A DNA stretch of 64,000 nt from Albifimbria verrucaria (GCA_020081605.1 JAHREC010000014.1:62001-126000), one strand, 5' to 3'; shown: positions 21,641 to 33,499, counted from the first letter of the stretch. Numbers and translations are program-made. The notes: generated by a model from the letters alone, not told the origin.

Positions 21641-24183
21641 TCACATCCTTCCGTTCTTGATGGAAGTCCGCCTTTTCCCCGTCTGCGTGAATTCTAAAAG
21701 ATCATTGATCACATCGATCAAAGACTTCGATGCGGAATGAACCTTGGTAAGATTTTCGCGAGCCTCTTGATCTATAGGCTTATCTAGAGCAATCTCAAAG
21801 TAATTGATGATTGCATTCAGGGATGTGCGAATTTCATGAGCTGAATTTGCGAGTAGGCGAGTCAGCTTGCTACTGTGAAGTGCCGCCTCCTTCTGCCGCC
21901 AGACTTCAATAAATTTTCCTGTCAATCTAGTTAGTGGTTGCCGTGTCCTCCTCTTGAGAGGACGGAAAAGCTATGAAACATACCATAGATAGTGCAGAGT
22001 ACTGCCGCCGTCTCCATCTGTTCCTCATTCCATGCTCGACATTTTCCTACGATTGTTTCATGCCATGGCTTAAAGTTTGTTCTTGGCTGATGAAAATCAG
22101 AGGTGCCTAGTCGAGTGGTATTCTCGTATGGATTTCCAGCCCATTTAACCTCTTCCAGTGGGCTCTGGCGAAAAAGACTATGAAATCATGAGCGCCAACA
22201 CTCAATGGAATATATAGTACTCCTGCGATGACTCGAAATCCTGGAGAGTACCGAAGATCAGGAAAATCTTCTTTAACGTCCTGTGAAGCGAGAATGGATG
22301 TTAATCTGCGCGTACGTAGATACTCGACCATGACCGACATCTCCTGACTTTGTTCAATAGTGCCAAGGACTTTGATGTCATCTTCAATGCATAATAATCC
22401 GAAATCGGCGTCAAAGAGCCTTAGGAGACCTTCTGATGAAGCAACGATATATCCGGCTACGCTTTTATCTGCAGGTGAAGTATTGACGAGCTTCTTGGCT
22501 TGTAGCCGAGAAGCGTATGATAGTCTCTCAATATTTTGGGATGCCATGTCACCGACAAAGCAACACATTTTGCGAATGGGGACCGACACTCTCATGCCCT
22601 GGACCCCATAGCTATGACAAGTCATCATACCCCATAAACTGTTAAAAGAGTTGATTGCAATCAACATGGATGACCGCACAGTCATATTCCTTAGTAACTT
22701 GAGGTGGGCAGGTGACATGGCACGTAGATAAGCGTGGCTCATGTTTAAAGCCACATCGAGATCCTCCTTGGACCGGCAAATAACTCGTGCAACTTTCAGA
22801 TCCCGATCGTACAGTAAACGGATTTTGTTCAGCTGTAGAAGATCGCGAGCTTGGCGAGATAGGTCTGACGCTGGAAATTGGAGTCCTTTAAACGAGTCCT
22901 GGCTCTGTGTCGTGTCGACAAACTCTGCAACAACCTTCCCGTTGAAGGAGGAGTCAAACTGATGCATCATAACGCGGTGAAATCCCGTCAATTTCCTGAA
23001 AATGTAAACGAGAATCCGGAATAAATGCTCTAAATTCCTGGCTTAAGCGAAATGCTCCTGGACCTGGGACATAATGTCAAGGACTTGCATCTTGGCTTGT
23101 CGACCTCTGTTTTCTGAGAGCTGCGTAGTATCCTCAAAGGCTTGCTTAACATCTTTGTACTTTCTTCGATCTCGTCATAAATTCGATTAACGTTCAATGC
23201 GTCTTGATGTTGATCGGGTCCCGCCTCATCGGCCGAACGCAGTGGATAATCCACATCCTTCTCCATTTCGAACTCGCAAATGATTAAGTCTGGGTGAGCT
23301 GGATGAATATGCATGGCACACCACAGATTGGCACTTTGTTTTGAGGGCGGTCCAATGGATAACGTAAAGACCACAGGCCCATGGATGCCGGGACCAGCCT
23401 CTGCAGTTCGAATAAAGCTGATGTGGTCTAATACGTTATCCTGGTGCTCTTTCGTTAGGATGTCCACGAAACTCGTTAATTTGAAGAGTTGCTTTGGGGT
23501 ATAGCCAAGAATTCTTTCCGAGTTCTCGCTGACGTAGCGTACCAAGAAACGCCCGTTGTTATCCTCGTGTAATGCCAGCAGCACGCCGAAGGCTTGAATA
23601 GCATCAGACGTGTAGATAGGCTCATCTTCGTGCGATTTGAAAGCAGGGTCAAATTCTGTATTGATCATTTGTCCCTCGCTGATTTTGACGTTGGTGAAAT
23701 GCATGGTCATGGGACGTGCATCATTCGAAGACAGGTTAACAGGGACGTCGGACGCGTTGTGTTCAGGTGAAGAAGTGCATGTGGTACCTAAATTGTTCTC
23801 TTGCTCTGATAATATAGATTTTTCAAACACATCATCTGACGACCTGATGTTCGATGGTAAAGGCACGGTATTACCATGGATCGTAGTGTCATGTCTATGA
23901 ACTATGACACCATCAACTATATTTTTCTTCGCGATTGGAGTAATTGCTCGTCGATAGATTGAGAGGCCTCGCACATATAACTGGTATTTTGCCTCCTTCC
24001 ATCTAAAATATCGGTTCGAAGATTACAAGACGGTCGGTTCGAAATAACATGAACTTCGGTGGTTGTTGGCTCATAGTCCAATAGTCGTTCCCCGTTCCTT
24101 GTGTAGGCACTGGAAAACACATCGACAATCGGCAGTGTAGGGACGGCTTGATTGGGAGATGCATCTCGACGACAGACGTGCAT
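21641..24183 (-). pseudogene. Fungal phytochrome histidine kinase, 3' truncated
   Basis: Red-light photoreceptor family, as in fungal FphA/PHY proteins. An N-terminal extension starts at about 24183. The PAS domain reads AIQAFGVLLALHEDNNGRF and ENSERILGYTPKQLF. GAF and PHY regions follow (LTGFHRVMMHQFDSSFNGK, SYLRAMSPAHLK-like text, IERLSYASRLQAKKL). A GT-AG intron of about 65 nt ends near 21927, then comes the HisKA box NSAHEIRTSLNAIINY with its phospho-accepting His. The HATPase and receiver domains are missing. In the motif that normally reads CEDEPIH, the bilin-binding Cys is His (CAC at 23630-23632). An in-frame TAA at 23043-23045 replaces a probable CAA. One-base breaks lie near 23097, 22150 and 21675, with a further shift near 23950. 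It cannot be a working photoreceptor. Confidence 0.88.
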
Positions 24184-24189
24184 CGTGGG

Positions 24190-26520
24190 CCCCGCGCTCG
24201 CTGGTGTTAGAGGGCGGGGAGTGATGCTGGCATGGACAGAATCTGCGACAATATTCTGAGGACACGGCTCGCTATGCCGGTGATTAGTCGGTTGTCCATC
24301 CCAAAAGGGCGTTGATTGCGACTAAACACTTACTGTTTTGTCGACTTGGATAAGGACTCGAGCTATTGTGCGCGGCAGTCGGTCAAGAACGACAAACCGG
24401 GAATGACGAAGTGACGCTCCCTGTTTGTGAGCAATTCAATATGGCATAAAGTGTAGGCGCTGCTATACCGTACTCAAATTCGGACAAGTGCTGCCAGTAC
24501 ACTCCGGCTTTTGGTAGCCGTGGGCTGCATATAGGATCAAGGTCACAATGGGAATTATTTGCTTGGCGATAAAAAGGGCAGCGCTCTAAGGAACAGTGCT
24601 CCATCACGGTCAGGTCTGTAGTAGGTGATGGAGAGGAGGCGAAACACACCATGTTGTGGAGATTATGGGCGATCCATGTGACGCTCGATCATTGGGCCGA
24701 TTAATCAGTTATGTGGAGGCTCACACACTTTCCCATCGGAAATCCCATAATTTGTAAATTAAAAACCATAACAAAGTCGTTCATTTCCGCATCCTTTCGT
24801 AGTTACCGCTTCCCATTATCCTCTTCCTCACCTATGGGCCGAAGCAGTCAAAAGTTTCTTTAATGTATTTCTCTTGCTTAAACAGCAAACACGCTACTGC
24901 GTGTGATTGAAAGCTATAGCAAGAAATATTCATAGGATTTAAGGTAAAAGCGCTCTGCGACTGAACATACCCGTGCTAGCTGGGATGAAGGTGACTGATA
25001 AGAGACAACCATATTCACAGCATGGGGCGATCTGAGAGGACGCTTATTAGCCCCGATCTGCATCACCCATCTGTCCTGGGCCTCGGCAGTCACTGGCTGA
25101 CGGCAAGAGGATCTAGGTGGTGGAGTCGGCAGATTATGCAAGCTAAACTGACATTTGCTAACAAATGCATTTGATGCTGGTTAATGTAGATGGTCAAGCT
25201 TTTCATTGCCCCGCCGATACGCTTCAGGCGTCGAAAAAGGTACGTGCCTTAATAGCTTATATTAGTGTATATGGGAAGCCTCCGTTAGAAACAAGTTCAT
25301 ATACCCTAGCTTCAATCTTATTGTTGCAAGTACCATACCATGAGTGCGTTCCGAGCATTGATCTAAATTCGAGTATGACAGCGAATTCCTTCCTCCAAGG
25401 TGTCTGATAGCTCCATATTGTGTAATTAATCCTAGTGGTCGGGCAAGGTAGCCTTGACAGCTCCCTCTACATTGGTGATTTGCTACGTAGCTGTATCAGC
25501 TAGTATTTCTTTATGTAAGGAGGATGAGTATATTGAGGACGCGGTTTCCTTGCTTTGTGTATTGTAGCCACGACGGGATGAATTGCGAGAGAAACCCGAC
25601 CGATCTGGCTCGAGGTTTAGTTCAGATGTTGACATATCTTAGTGATTCATGGATATTCCTTAGTTATTTGGCCCAGCGCAAGCCGCAGCTGTTGCGGAGG
25701 TCTCTCTGCGCACTTGGCCCTCTTCGCCATTTAGGTGTGTTTCTGGTATGACAATTGGCACATTCGAGTACGATATTACCAACTCCTTGTCTCCTTTTCC
25801 GTCTCTTCCTAGTGACCAACAATCCTCTGGGTTCCTCAGCAAGAATACCGTTATCTTTTGCATCTACCTCATTTCAAATTGCCAGTCAGAAAATATAGTC
25901 GCCCGCAGCTCATCGAAAAGGTTGACTCTGGAGTTCAGCCTATCTCTTACGTACCTGGACTCAAAGCGCGTCCAACTGATTTTAAGTCAAGTCTGATACC
26001 AGATATGTGCTCACCACTCCTTGGCGTCATAACACCAGATAGATCACTTGCAGCAGTGCTCGCTGGGTGGTGTTTCGGGAGGAAGTCTTGACCAATTTAG
26101 TTTGAGCAAGAAGGAGCGAGAGCTTCTGCTCCTCCATCGCATCGCCCAGGGTAAAGAATTGTCTGACCCCATACACCTGACCCTGGCCGTTCTGGATCCC
26201 ATGCTTGCAAGTGATAATCTTGCCTTCCTTAGCTTTTTCAGTCGCTCGGCCAAAGTCCAAGCTTGACTCCTTCCGCATCAATTTGTGCGTGCTTATACCA
26301 ACTAGATTTATCCTTGGCGGTACATGGAGGGCAAACAGAGGTTGCGCGTTTACGTTTTAACTGAGATGCGGATGTTAACGCTCAAGGAAACGTCCTTGGT
26401 ATTACTCTCCCATGCTGTGATATAAAATAGTAAGGCAGAGACTATCCCTACCTTGTTGAATGCTGGCATTCAGGAGCATCTAGATGCCATTCTCTAATAA
26501 ATTGTCCTTCCTCCACGTCG
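24190..26520. other. Gene-poor stretch
   Basis: Several ORFs of 60-90 codons occur on both strands (for example 24383-24652 minus, 25165-25407 plus and 26027-26281 minus). None shows a recognisable motif or a convincing exon structure. No repeat or RNA gene was seen. Confidence 0.4.
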
Positions 26521-26525
26521 CTATT

Positions 26526-26852
26526 TCAAGCCCGTGTATAGTCCCAATATCGCTTGCGCGCCATCGCGGCGATTGTGTTGCTAGTGAAGCGGTGTTGAAA
26601 GAAATTGAAGATGGCGAACTCGTTCCTCGTCATGACATACGATTTCGGCTGTTCTTGGATCTTGGCCCAGATGAGCGACAGTGCTTGTTCCAGGAATTTG
26701 CTAACGGCAGGATCCTGCAATCCGTCGGAACTGTCACGAGCAAGCTCCAAAGCATCAATCACCCCGGCTTCCTGCTGGGTCTGCAATAAGGGGAAGACAT
26801 GACCGTCGTCCATACTGCTTTGTGTCGAAGGATTGCTGAGGTTGGCAATCAA
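26526..26852 (-). CDS. Conserved fungal hypothetical protein
   Basis: The ORF has 108 codons and no breaks. It reads DGLQDPAVSKFLEQALSLIW, then EQPKSYVMTRNEFAIFNFFQ and ends KRYWDYTRA. The pattern, a helical stretch followed by Y-x-M-T-R-x-E-F-A-x-F-N and a terminal R-Y-W, is one I have seen in short fungal proteins of unknown function, but no role can be given. There is no signal peptide or membrane helix. The start at 26852 is the first Met after an upstream stop. Confidence 0.55.
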   Translation of the reverse strand: MIANLSNPSTQSSMDDGHVFPLLQTQQEAGVIDALELARDSSDGLQDPAVSKFLEQALSLIWAKIQEQPKSYVMTRNEFAIFNFFQHRFTSNTIAAMARKRYWDYTRA

Positions 26853-26859
26853 GCGAGCG

Positions 26860-28325
26860 TCAATAAGACGGATTTAAGATTTAGTGATAGAAGTTGCCTA
26901 TCCTGGGCCATAGAGGGTGTTTATATGTATTCAAAATGGTTCCTGAGGGCTTTCCCATTTAGCCTGCGATTGTTGGAGAGTAGGAGGGTAGAAGGATCCA
27001 TAATTCAGCCGATTCGGTAAACATTAAAAGAAGCCAAGGTTGAATATGTGGGGTGGTCTGCGTCAATTTCGGAACGTGTGTTTACCTAGGTCCTATCCTT
27101 AGAAAGCTTTAAAAGTGGGTTTCTTTGACTGGGGACCGTTAGGTACCGATTTCTAGTTTCATCATTCGTGGAACATTTTCCTATGATAGCGCCCGAGTGC
27201 CGCCGTACGCTATGTTTTTCCTATCGACTAATGCATGCCAGCAAGTTGGACGATTTATTCACAGAAACAAATGATATCCCCAAGCTTCATTTTTGGATAC
27301 ATCATGTACTTGACTTTTGTTGTGTCAATCTTCATGCTCTGTAGCCCAATAAGTTATTCTCTAAACTACTTCTATGCGTACAACAAGGGCCAAGGGTAGC
27401 AAAAGCCTGGAAGTGAAACCTGGATACGTGATCGTGACGAAGCACGCGTGGAGGAAGCTTAACGGCCACTTTTAACGCCCCGCTACATGCTATCCTTCTT
27501 TAAGCAATCATAGCGGAATCTCTCCAGCTAGTAAAATATGATTATATCAAGTGGAGACGTCAAGCTCTGCACGCTAATCTAGCTTACTTGCCCTGCAATG
27601 GCTTATTAGTACGTGAACAACCGTTGCACCGGTATGCACTTCTCATGATTGGTAGAATGAGCGAACGCATTTGCAAAATCATTCGTATCGCCCTCCGGAG
27701 CCATGTCTCTTTGCCTCATAACCTTGAAAGGAAGATCCCAGTAGTGGTCTGTACATTTAGGTAGTCTAAATGAAGAAGAGCGCTGATACGATCCAAGTTC
27801 CTTTCACATCAACTAGTCTGGACTCTGGGATCGTTCTAAGCAGAGTGGGTATCAACCCCGCAAGGACATTATCGAACCGTTCTAGAACACTTGAATGACA
27901 CAGTTAGAGAACCACCATCACGGATGTCGACAGCTGTGGGGCGCAGGCAGGATCACATCAAGTGTCCAAACAGGTACGTATCCCAAAAGATCAACCACAT
28001 GCGGGAAAAACATGGAGGGTTAGTGGGCAATAGGAAACAAACGCGGGAGGAGACAGGAAGTTGGTAATATCACGTAGGATTAGGCAAGTTGCTATACTAG
28101 AGATATATCCGAATGGCGAAGTGGACTAAGCGGGCAGAGAGATGTCTGCAGCAGCCATGGCTCGTGCTGGGCTAAATAGATAGAGAACCCTCTTAGATTC
28201 CTGAGTTATGTTTATTTCTAACCCAACGCAGCACTAATTCAGCCAGATTTCTCCTCGCAGCTCACCTCGTTGGGGCGATGCTACAGAAATCAAGAAACTT
28301 GCATCCCAATACACTCGTCTTCTTT
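26860..28325. other. Gene-poor stretch
   Basis: No ORF longer than about 60 codons looks coding. A sequence at about 28112-28135 resembles a tRNA A box (TGGCGAAGTGGACTAAGCG), but no B box or cloverleaf follows. Confidence 0.4.
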
Positions 28326-28330
28326 GCATA

Positions 28331-28690
28331 ATGTGGTCTCGGCTGGTACGGCTACGCCACGAATCACTAAGCATAGGGGAGCAGTCAGCACCATCAAGGG
28401 ATGACATGGTCAGGCTAACCTATCTCGAGAGCTTCATGCTCTTCAGTCTTCTGGCGCTGTTGATAAATCCTACGACAAGAAACCCTACACTCTCGCTTGG
28501 GCATACCGTGAAGGGGCACCTCAAGTACCAGTCATCCCATTCCGCCATCGACTCCTGGAATTCAAGCAGGCTACGTGATGAAACAGTTTCTATGCAAGGT
28601 TGCCACGCCGATCAGTATCTTGGATTCAATTGTTTGCAAAAGCGCAGTATCCCTTGTGGCCACGAAGGTGCAGACAAGGTAACGGACTAG
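28331..28690 (+). pseudogene. Cytochrome P450-like fragment (tentative)
   Basis: The ORF reads MVRLTYLESFMLFSLLALLI, TLSLGHTVKGH and SSHSAIDSWNSSRLRDETVS, followed by DQYLGF and SIPCGHEGAD. The order resembles the K-helix, beta-sheet and pre-heme region of fungal P450s: L-x-Y-L-x-S-F, then S-x-G, then S-H-A, then F-S-R-L-R, then GHG before the heme cysteine. The invariant E-x-x-R of the K helix is absent (FMLFSLLA), as is the heme Cys loop. If correct, it is a decayed C-terminal piece. Similarity was judged from memory, so confidence is low. Confidence 0.35.
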
Positions 28691-28779
28691 TAAATTGACC
28701 AATTGGAACCGGATAAAGACTAGATACATAGAAGGCCTAGTAAATTGGCCGATGACAGATGTACCAGCATTTCCCCGCG

Positions 28780-30844
28780 TTACATATTGCTACATCACAG
28801 ACGTCATAGCCCATCTTCGTATATTTGGCTGGTGGGGCTCCGGCATGCCCGGATCATCGTGAGGCTCAGGGCCCGGGTCATCGTCAAGGTCATCGTCAAG
28901 GCCAGGGCCCGGCCTGCAACGGCTATTTCCATCTATTGGCTCCAGGGCCCGGCGTTTACGAGGGTGTTCGAGGCTCTGTGTTCGAGGGCGAATTTGCAAG
29001 CCTTTGCAGCCAAGACAACGGGATCTTTTCCTCCATCAACCCAATGGTGTTGTGATATGTGGATAAATTCGTTCCCGGCTCGATATCTCTTTCGGGATCC
29101 CTTTTCCTTCCTATATATCGACCAATATTTCCTACATAATTCGTCAGAAACAGCTTCCTGCCACAGGCCCAGGGATCTATAGCGTGGCCAAGCCGGCCGC
29201 CCGTCTCTCTACAAAATAAAGCTATTAAAAACAGCCGTCTTAAGGAGGAAGTCCCAGGCAAGGGCCCTAGCCAGGCCCCGGCGTTGACGATAATTTCCTG
29301 TATGTATATTCGATCTTAGATGATCTGCAATACCTACGCCGTTTATATGATGGTTATAGTCAAAAGCCATAGCCGGGATCAGGACCTCTTTAATCGGCTC
29401 GTCTCCAAAGAACTGTTTAATTAGGCCTGAACAGCGATGTGATGATATTGGCCGCTTCCTCGTACAGACAACGGTCTCGCTACCATCATAAACAGTGGTC
29501 AAAAACAACACCAAGGCATTGTCTTCCCAAGCTATCTGGTTGACCTTCAAGACGGTCAGTCAGTCAATAAGTCAGTTAGCTAGTCAGTCAGTCAGTCAGT
29601 CAGCTAGCTGATTATATATATATATATATATATATAGCTATGACTAGCTGACTGACTGACTAACTGACTATGTGGGTGACTGACCTTGTTATCTGGTGTT
29701 GGCCACGATTGAATCCGGCCATAGGACCACATTTTCCGTCCTTTCCAGTCATCTTCCTTCAATTCAACGAGATGGCGATACAGACCACAGTTCGTACGGC
29801 ATGTGCCGGTGGCCCATATCCCTAGCTGCCTGAGGGCAACGAAGAGGCCCGGAGACGGGAATAAGTTATCTATATAGATATGACATCTAGATGGCGGTAG
29901 CCGCTTTATAAGGGCCACAACGACGGCTTGGGTCATGGTCAACGCCGGGGCCTTGTCTGACGAGCCGTCTGACGAGCCGTCTAATGAGCCGTCTGACAAT
30001 GTGACCTTGTTCCTAGCTTTCCGGGGCCCCGGCCTTCAATACCCACGGGACCGCAGCCGGGCCTGTGCCATAGCCACTGTAACATATATCCAGCAACAGC
30101 TAGGACCCAGATCTTAAGGCCTATGGGTGTGGGTTTTCCTTGATCGTCACCTTCTGTTTGGAACGGCCTTAGAAGGCCTGGATAGCCTCATCGACAGTCA
30201 CGATGCTTCCAACGCTGACGATGCTGACGGCAGCGTTCATCATAACATTGGCCCATTCATTGACCTTATTATAAGGATCCGGGATATCCATATCTATTAT
30301 ATCTGGATCGTCGATTCGAAGCCGTCTTCTTAGTAGGGAAAATCGGCCAAACGATATATATCTTGCTATACGGTGTGTCAAGGCATTTCCCCGGCCGTTG
30401 GCCCTTCCAATAGTCCCTATAGGATTTTTTAGGATTTAAATCTATATATATTATTATAGCTATCCATATATAGATTTCCGAGACAGACGTTATAATCGTA
30501 CGGCCGTCAGGACCCGGGGTTCTATTGGTATAGTTAACCTAGCTTTTAACGAGCCAGATAGGTAGGAAATGCTAGAATAGCTTCAACGGCGATACAGGAA
30601 GGTCATGGACTTTAAAGGGATGTTCCGGGACGTGGAACGGTTTAAATTGGCTGCCTATAGCGTCCGTGGGCTTGATATTTGGTCTGTATGTGCTATCCGC
30701 ATCTTGTTCCAGCCGACTATCGTTCAGGATGATATCGAAGTCAATGCCTTCGTCAGTAGCCGGTTCAACGGCCGGGCCCCGGCTCTGCTGTTGATATCTT
30801 CGTCCTTTGTCTTCCATTGATGTATCGTTAAAAGCCCCTGCCAA
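28780..30844 (-). pseudogene. piggyBac-like (DDE_Tnp_1_7) transposase
   Basis: Cut-and-paste transposase relic. The N-terminal part lies at 30844-30572. The middle includes NKVNEWANVMM and VTVDEAIQAF (30381-30169), then WLWHRPGCGPVG. The catalytic core follows with MTQAVVVALIKRLPPSRCHI and YIDNLFPSPGLF, NQIAWEDNALVLFLTTVYDG and FDYNHHINGVGIADHLRS. The third catalytic Asp, normally in GGVD, is Gly here. The C-terminal tail, with RKRRALEPIDGN, reaches about 28790. Frame breaks occur around 30000-30170 and 29210. The core is split by the 140-bp insert at 29545-29684. No terminal inverted repeats or TTAA duplication were found. Confidence 0.8.
29545..29684 (-). repeat. Palindromic tetranucleotide repeat acting as intron or insertion
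   Basis: 140 bp of GTCA/TGAC repeats form two arms around a TA run of about 20 bp, so the whole can fold as a hairpin. On the coding strand it begins GTCAGTCACC and ends CTTGAAG, flanked by AACAAG and GTCAACC. Exact removal restores the conserved transposase reading DNK-VNQIAW. It therefore has GT-AG intron borders and also a flanking AAGGTCA duplication. Confidence 0.8.
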
Positions 30845-31094
30845 GCATTTTTAGTGGTAAGAGATTCAGGAAGTTACTCTATGTACCGACGTCTGACTAA
30901 GACGTTGTGGGGCTTCTACATGGTCTGAGCCTTACCGGCCTCAAGGGGATAGATCTAGGGGCTCACTCTTCAACCACTGACCCAAGATCCTCTTCTGAGC
31001 ATGGTGGGCCAAATTGGGGACACTTCCAGTCGCTCACTTTATTGGCCAAAAACACATATACTGGCTTTCGGGTAGCGTTGTGTAGGCGATGGCT

Positions 31095-31900
31095 TTCGAA
31101 TTGTATCCATTTAGCCTGCTCATACCCGTCCTGAGCTGTGCTAGTATGCTGGCTTCCCTGCGTGATAAGCTGTCGTATAGTAGGCGAGTGTGTTTACCAG
31201 GGAACGCATGGGTTCTGCTCTGTTCTCATCCCAAGTGTGAAGGAGAAGCGCTCGAGGTTTGGCCCTCCGCGTACCGAGGCGGGAAGGTCTATGATGCCGC
31301 CGACCCCAACCACTCCGTTCCGTGCTGAGCTGCTTACCGCGACGCGTATTGCTCAACCTAGATCTGCTTTTCCCCTATAGACCCTCATCATCGACCATCA
31401 GGGTCTGTACTCACTCGGCCCAGGGGGCCAACGTGAAAGGGTTGATCGTTTCTAGCTCCCCTACTGGAATTGTATTGACTGCCACCGCCACCTCGCAGAA
31501 TGGCGAGCGGTTATATCTTCTGAATTTCCGGATACGAGGCGTAGAGCTCCGGAGTGGATTGGTTGCTGCCAGAGTATGTAGGTCGATCCACATCTTGATT
31601 GCCGGTCTCCAGAAGCGTTCATGTGTATTGGCGATATGTGCCTCTGCTTCGGCGACACTTGTTGCGATCGTAAGAAAGGTGTCCACGATGGCGTTTGCTC
31701 CCATCCTCTGGATTAGATTGGTAGGGCTGCTTCTTCTGTACTTACAGACGTGCATCCGTACGTTCGAGGCATAGTCTACCACCGGGACTACTGCGGCCGC
31801 AAATAGCTGTCTTGCTGTACTTGGAGTAAGACCCTGAGTCTTTGCAACTCGATGGCAACGTTCAAACCTTGGGTCGCTGCCCGTGCGATACGTTCTTTAT
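31095..31900 (-). mobile_element. Second LINE copy, 3' fragment with internal deletion
   Basis: From 31900 the minus strand encodes the LINE segment after the RT active site (ATQGLNVAIELQRL, VVDYASNVRMH, FLTIATSVAEAEAHIA, KMWIDLHTL, ETINPFTLAPW). It continues into the RNase H start ([17 protein letters not shown]). It then jumps, at about 31200, to sequence matching 5038-5122 of the first copy. About 400 bp present in the first copy (5123-5524) are missing here. This copy keeps exactly the region deleted in the other one, and DNA identity in shared parts is high. It ends abruptly near 31095 without a tail. Confidence 0.85.
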
Positions 31901-32435
31901 ATTTGAGGCCAGGGTTCTCTCTAGGTATGAAACAATCTAAATCTCATTATAGACTACTATTTCGATAGCTTTTCCCCATGAGAATCGCGAATACTGTGAA
32001 TAGCTTTGGTCGAGTCTACTTTATATGTGGTATGATTTATGGTCCCACAGTCACACTACCCCAATCACGAACCAGGTGTGTAATTAAAATGGCCTATGGT
32101 AATATATCTACGGTCAATATGAGACAATCGGAATCTATCTTTAGATATGCTTCTCCGCGTTTCTTCTGGGCTGGACGGTCCATCAGCACTCCTGTTACCG
32201 TCCCTCTCCTCGACAAATTTCATCCTCAGAGTTCTCACGGAAACTTCTAGATTCGATGTCGTTAAACTCCCGCATGTGGAACTCCTCGGGTCGAAAAAGA
32301 GGAATTCACATGTAGATGCTACCTTGCGTATGATCAACCAAAGGGGCCGCAGACAAGATTTCACGCAACATCATTATGGCGTGCAGCAAATCCCACTTCT
32401 TGTCAAATGTTACAAATTGTTTCCGAAGGCATAAA

Positions 32436-33490
32436 ATGGACGGTACCCCAATTGCTGGGTCCTGCAATTTTTCCGCTTATGGGAGCGGGATTGATGAAGA
32501 CAGTAGCCAGTCGCATCCAGCCAAGTCAAGGCTTAGTCGGACAAAGACTCCAGTTCGTTATACAAGTTATAGTACGGCAACCTCCGGAACCGACTCAGCA
32601 CATAAGCACCAACGTCGTCGCAAACGTCTGAAGACTGCGTCTAATGCTCAGAAAGCTCTCCAGGATGATTCCTATGAGCCTCCTGGTAGCGACAGCGACC
32701 AAGACCAGGATCAAGCCCCTCGGCTACCAGTATACAATGGCTTTCATAGGCTGTCTAGCTTAAACGAAACAGACATAGACGAAGATGGTGACGACATCAA
32801 CCAAAAATCTTTCGAATCGTCCAGATATCCGAAAGCCATTCCTTCTCCTAGCACAACTGTTCCTAGAAGGTCCACCAGGAAAACCCTCAGTCAGCAAGCG
32901 GCGACTTCTCACCACAGCACTCTTTAACTGCAGGCCGATACGGTGTGCCCAGCCCACCATACTCTCACACAGTGACGGTGAGCTATACGGTCACGGACCG
33001 ACAGCAAATTTGAAGGAACGGTCGCTTGGATAAGCCGTACTGAAACGTATCACCATTGATAGGTCGGTGACTTTCCAACTATATTTTACGTGGGAACCCT
33101 GTATGGATAAACATTCTAGTTTAAATATAGTATCGTATAGGGTTATGCCTCCCAGGCCTAAAGCTCGTAGCATAATAACGAAGGTAAAGAGAGGTATAGC
33201 AAGAAGCAAATTTACTCCTGAAGAGGATCGCCTAATTCTTATACTGAAGGACCAGGGGCTATCATAGAAGGATATTTTATATAACACAAAGAGAATGATT
33301 CCACGAACAGGCTGTTGGTTCTTTATGGGTTAGGTACAGCATGAAGCTGAAGAGCTTGTAGAGTCGGATAGTCACAGGCTTCGGAAGTTATATTCTTATT
33401 CACCACTTTCCATTATATTAGGTCGTATCTCAGACTTGGACCTTATTACAGATGGCAACATCTTGCTTTCCACGATATGTACGACAATTT
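32436..33490 (+). pseudogene. Myb/SANT-like DNA-binding protein relic
   Basis: The first part (ATG at 32436, to 32927) is a low-complexity basic and Ser-rich region with HKHQRRRKRLK, which could be a nuclear localisation signal. After a degenerate stretch a second frame gives TFQLYFTWEPC and RSKFTPEEDRLILILKDQGLS. This is the first helix and acidic patch of a fungal Myb/SANT-like domain. The next codon is TAG at 33265, where Trp (TGG) is expected. Beyond it, after a further shift, homology resumes as VGSLWVRYSMKLKSL and runs to about 33490. The break is a G-to-A change of RIP type. The domain assignment is fair; no target is known. Confidence 0.6.
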
Positions 33491-33499
33491 AAATGAGGG

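Noticed and set aside
28108..28180. tRNA-Leu/Ser-like A box TGGCGAAGTGGACTAAGCG
   Set aside because: No B box (GGTTCGA) in range and no acceptor or T stems could be paired.
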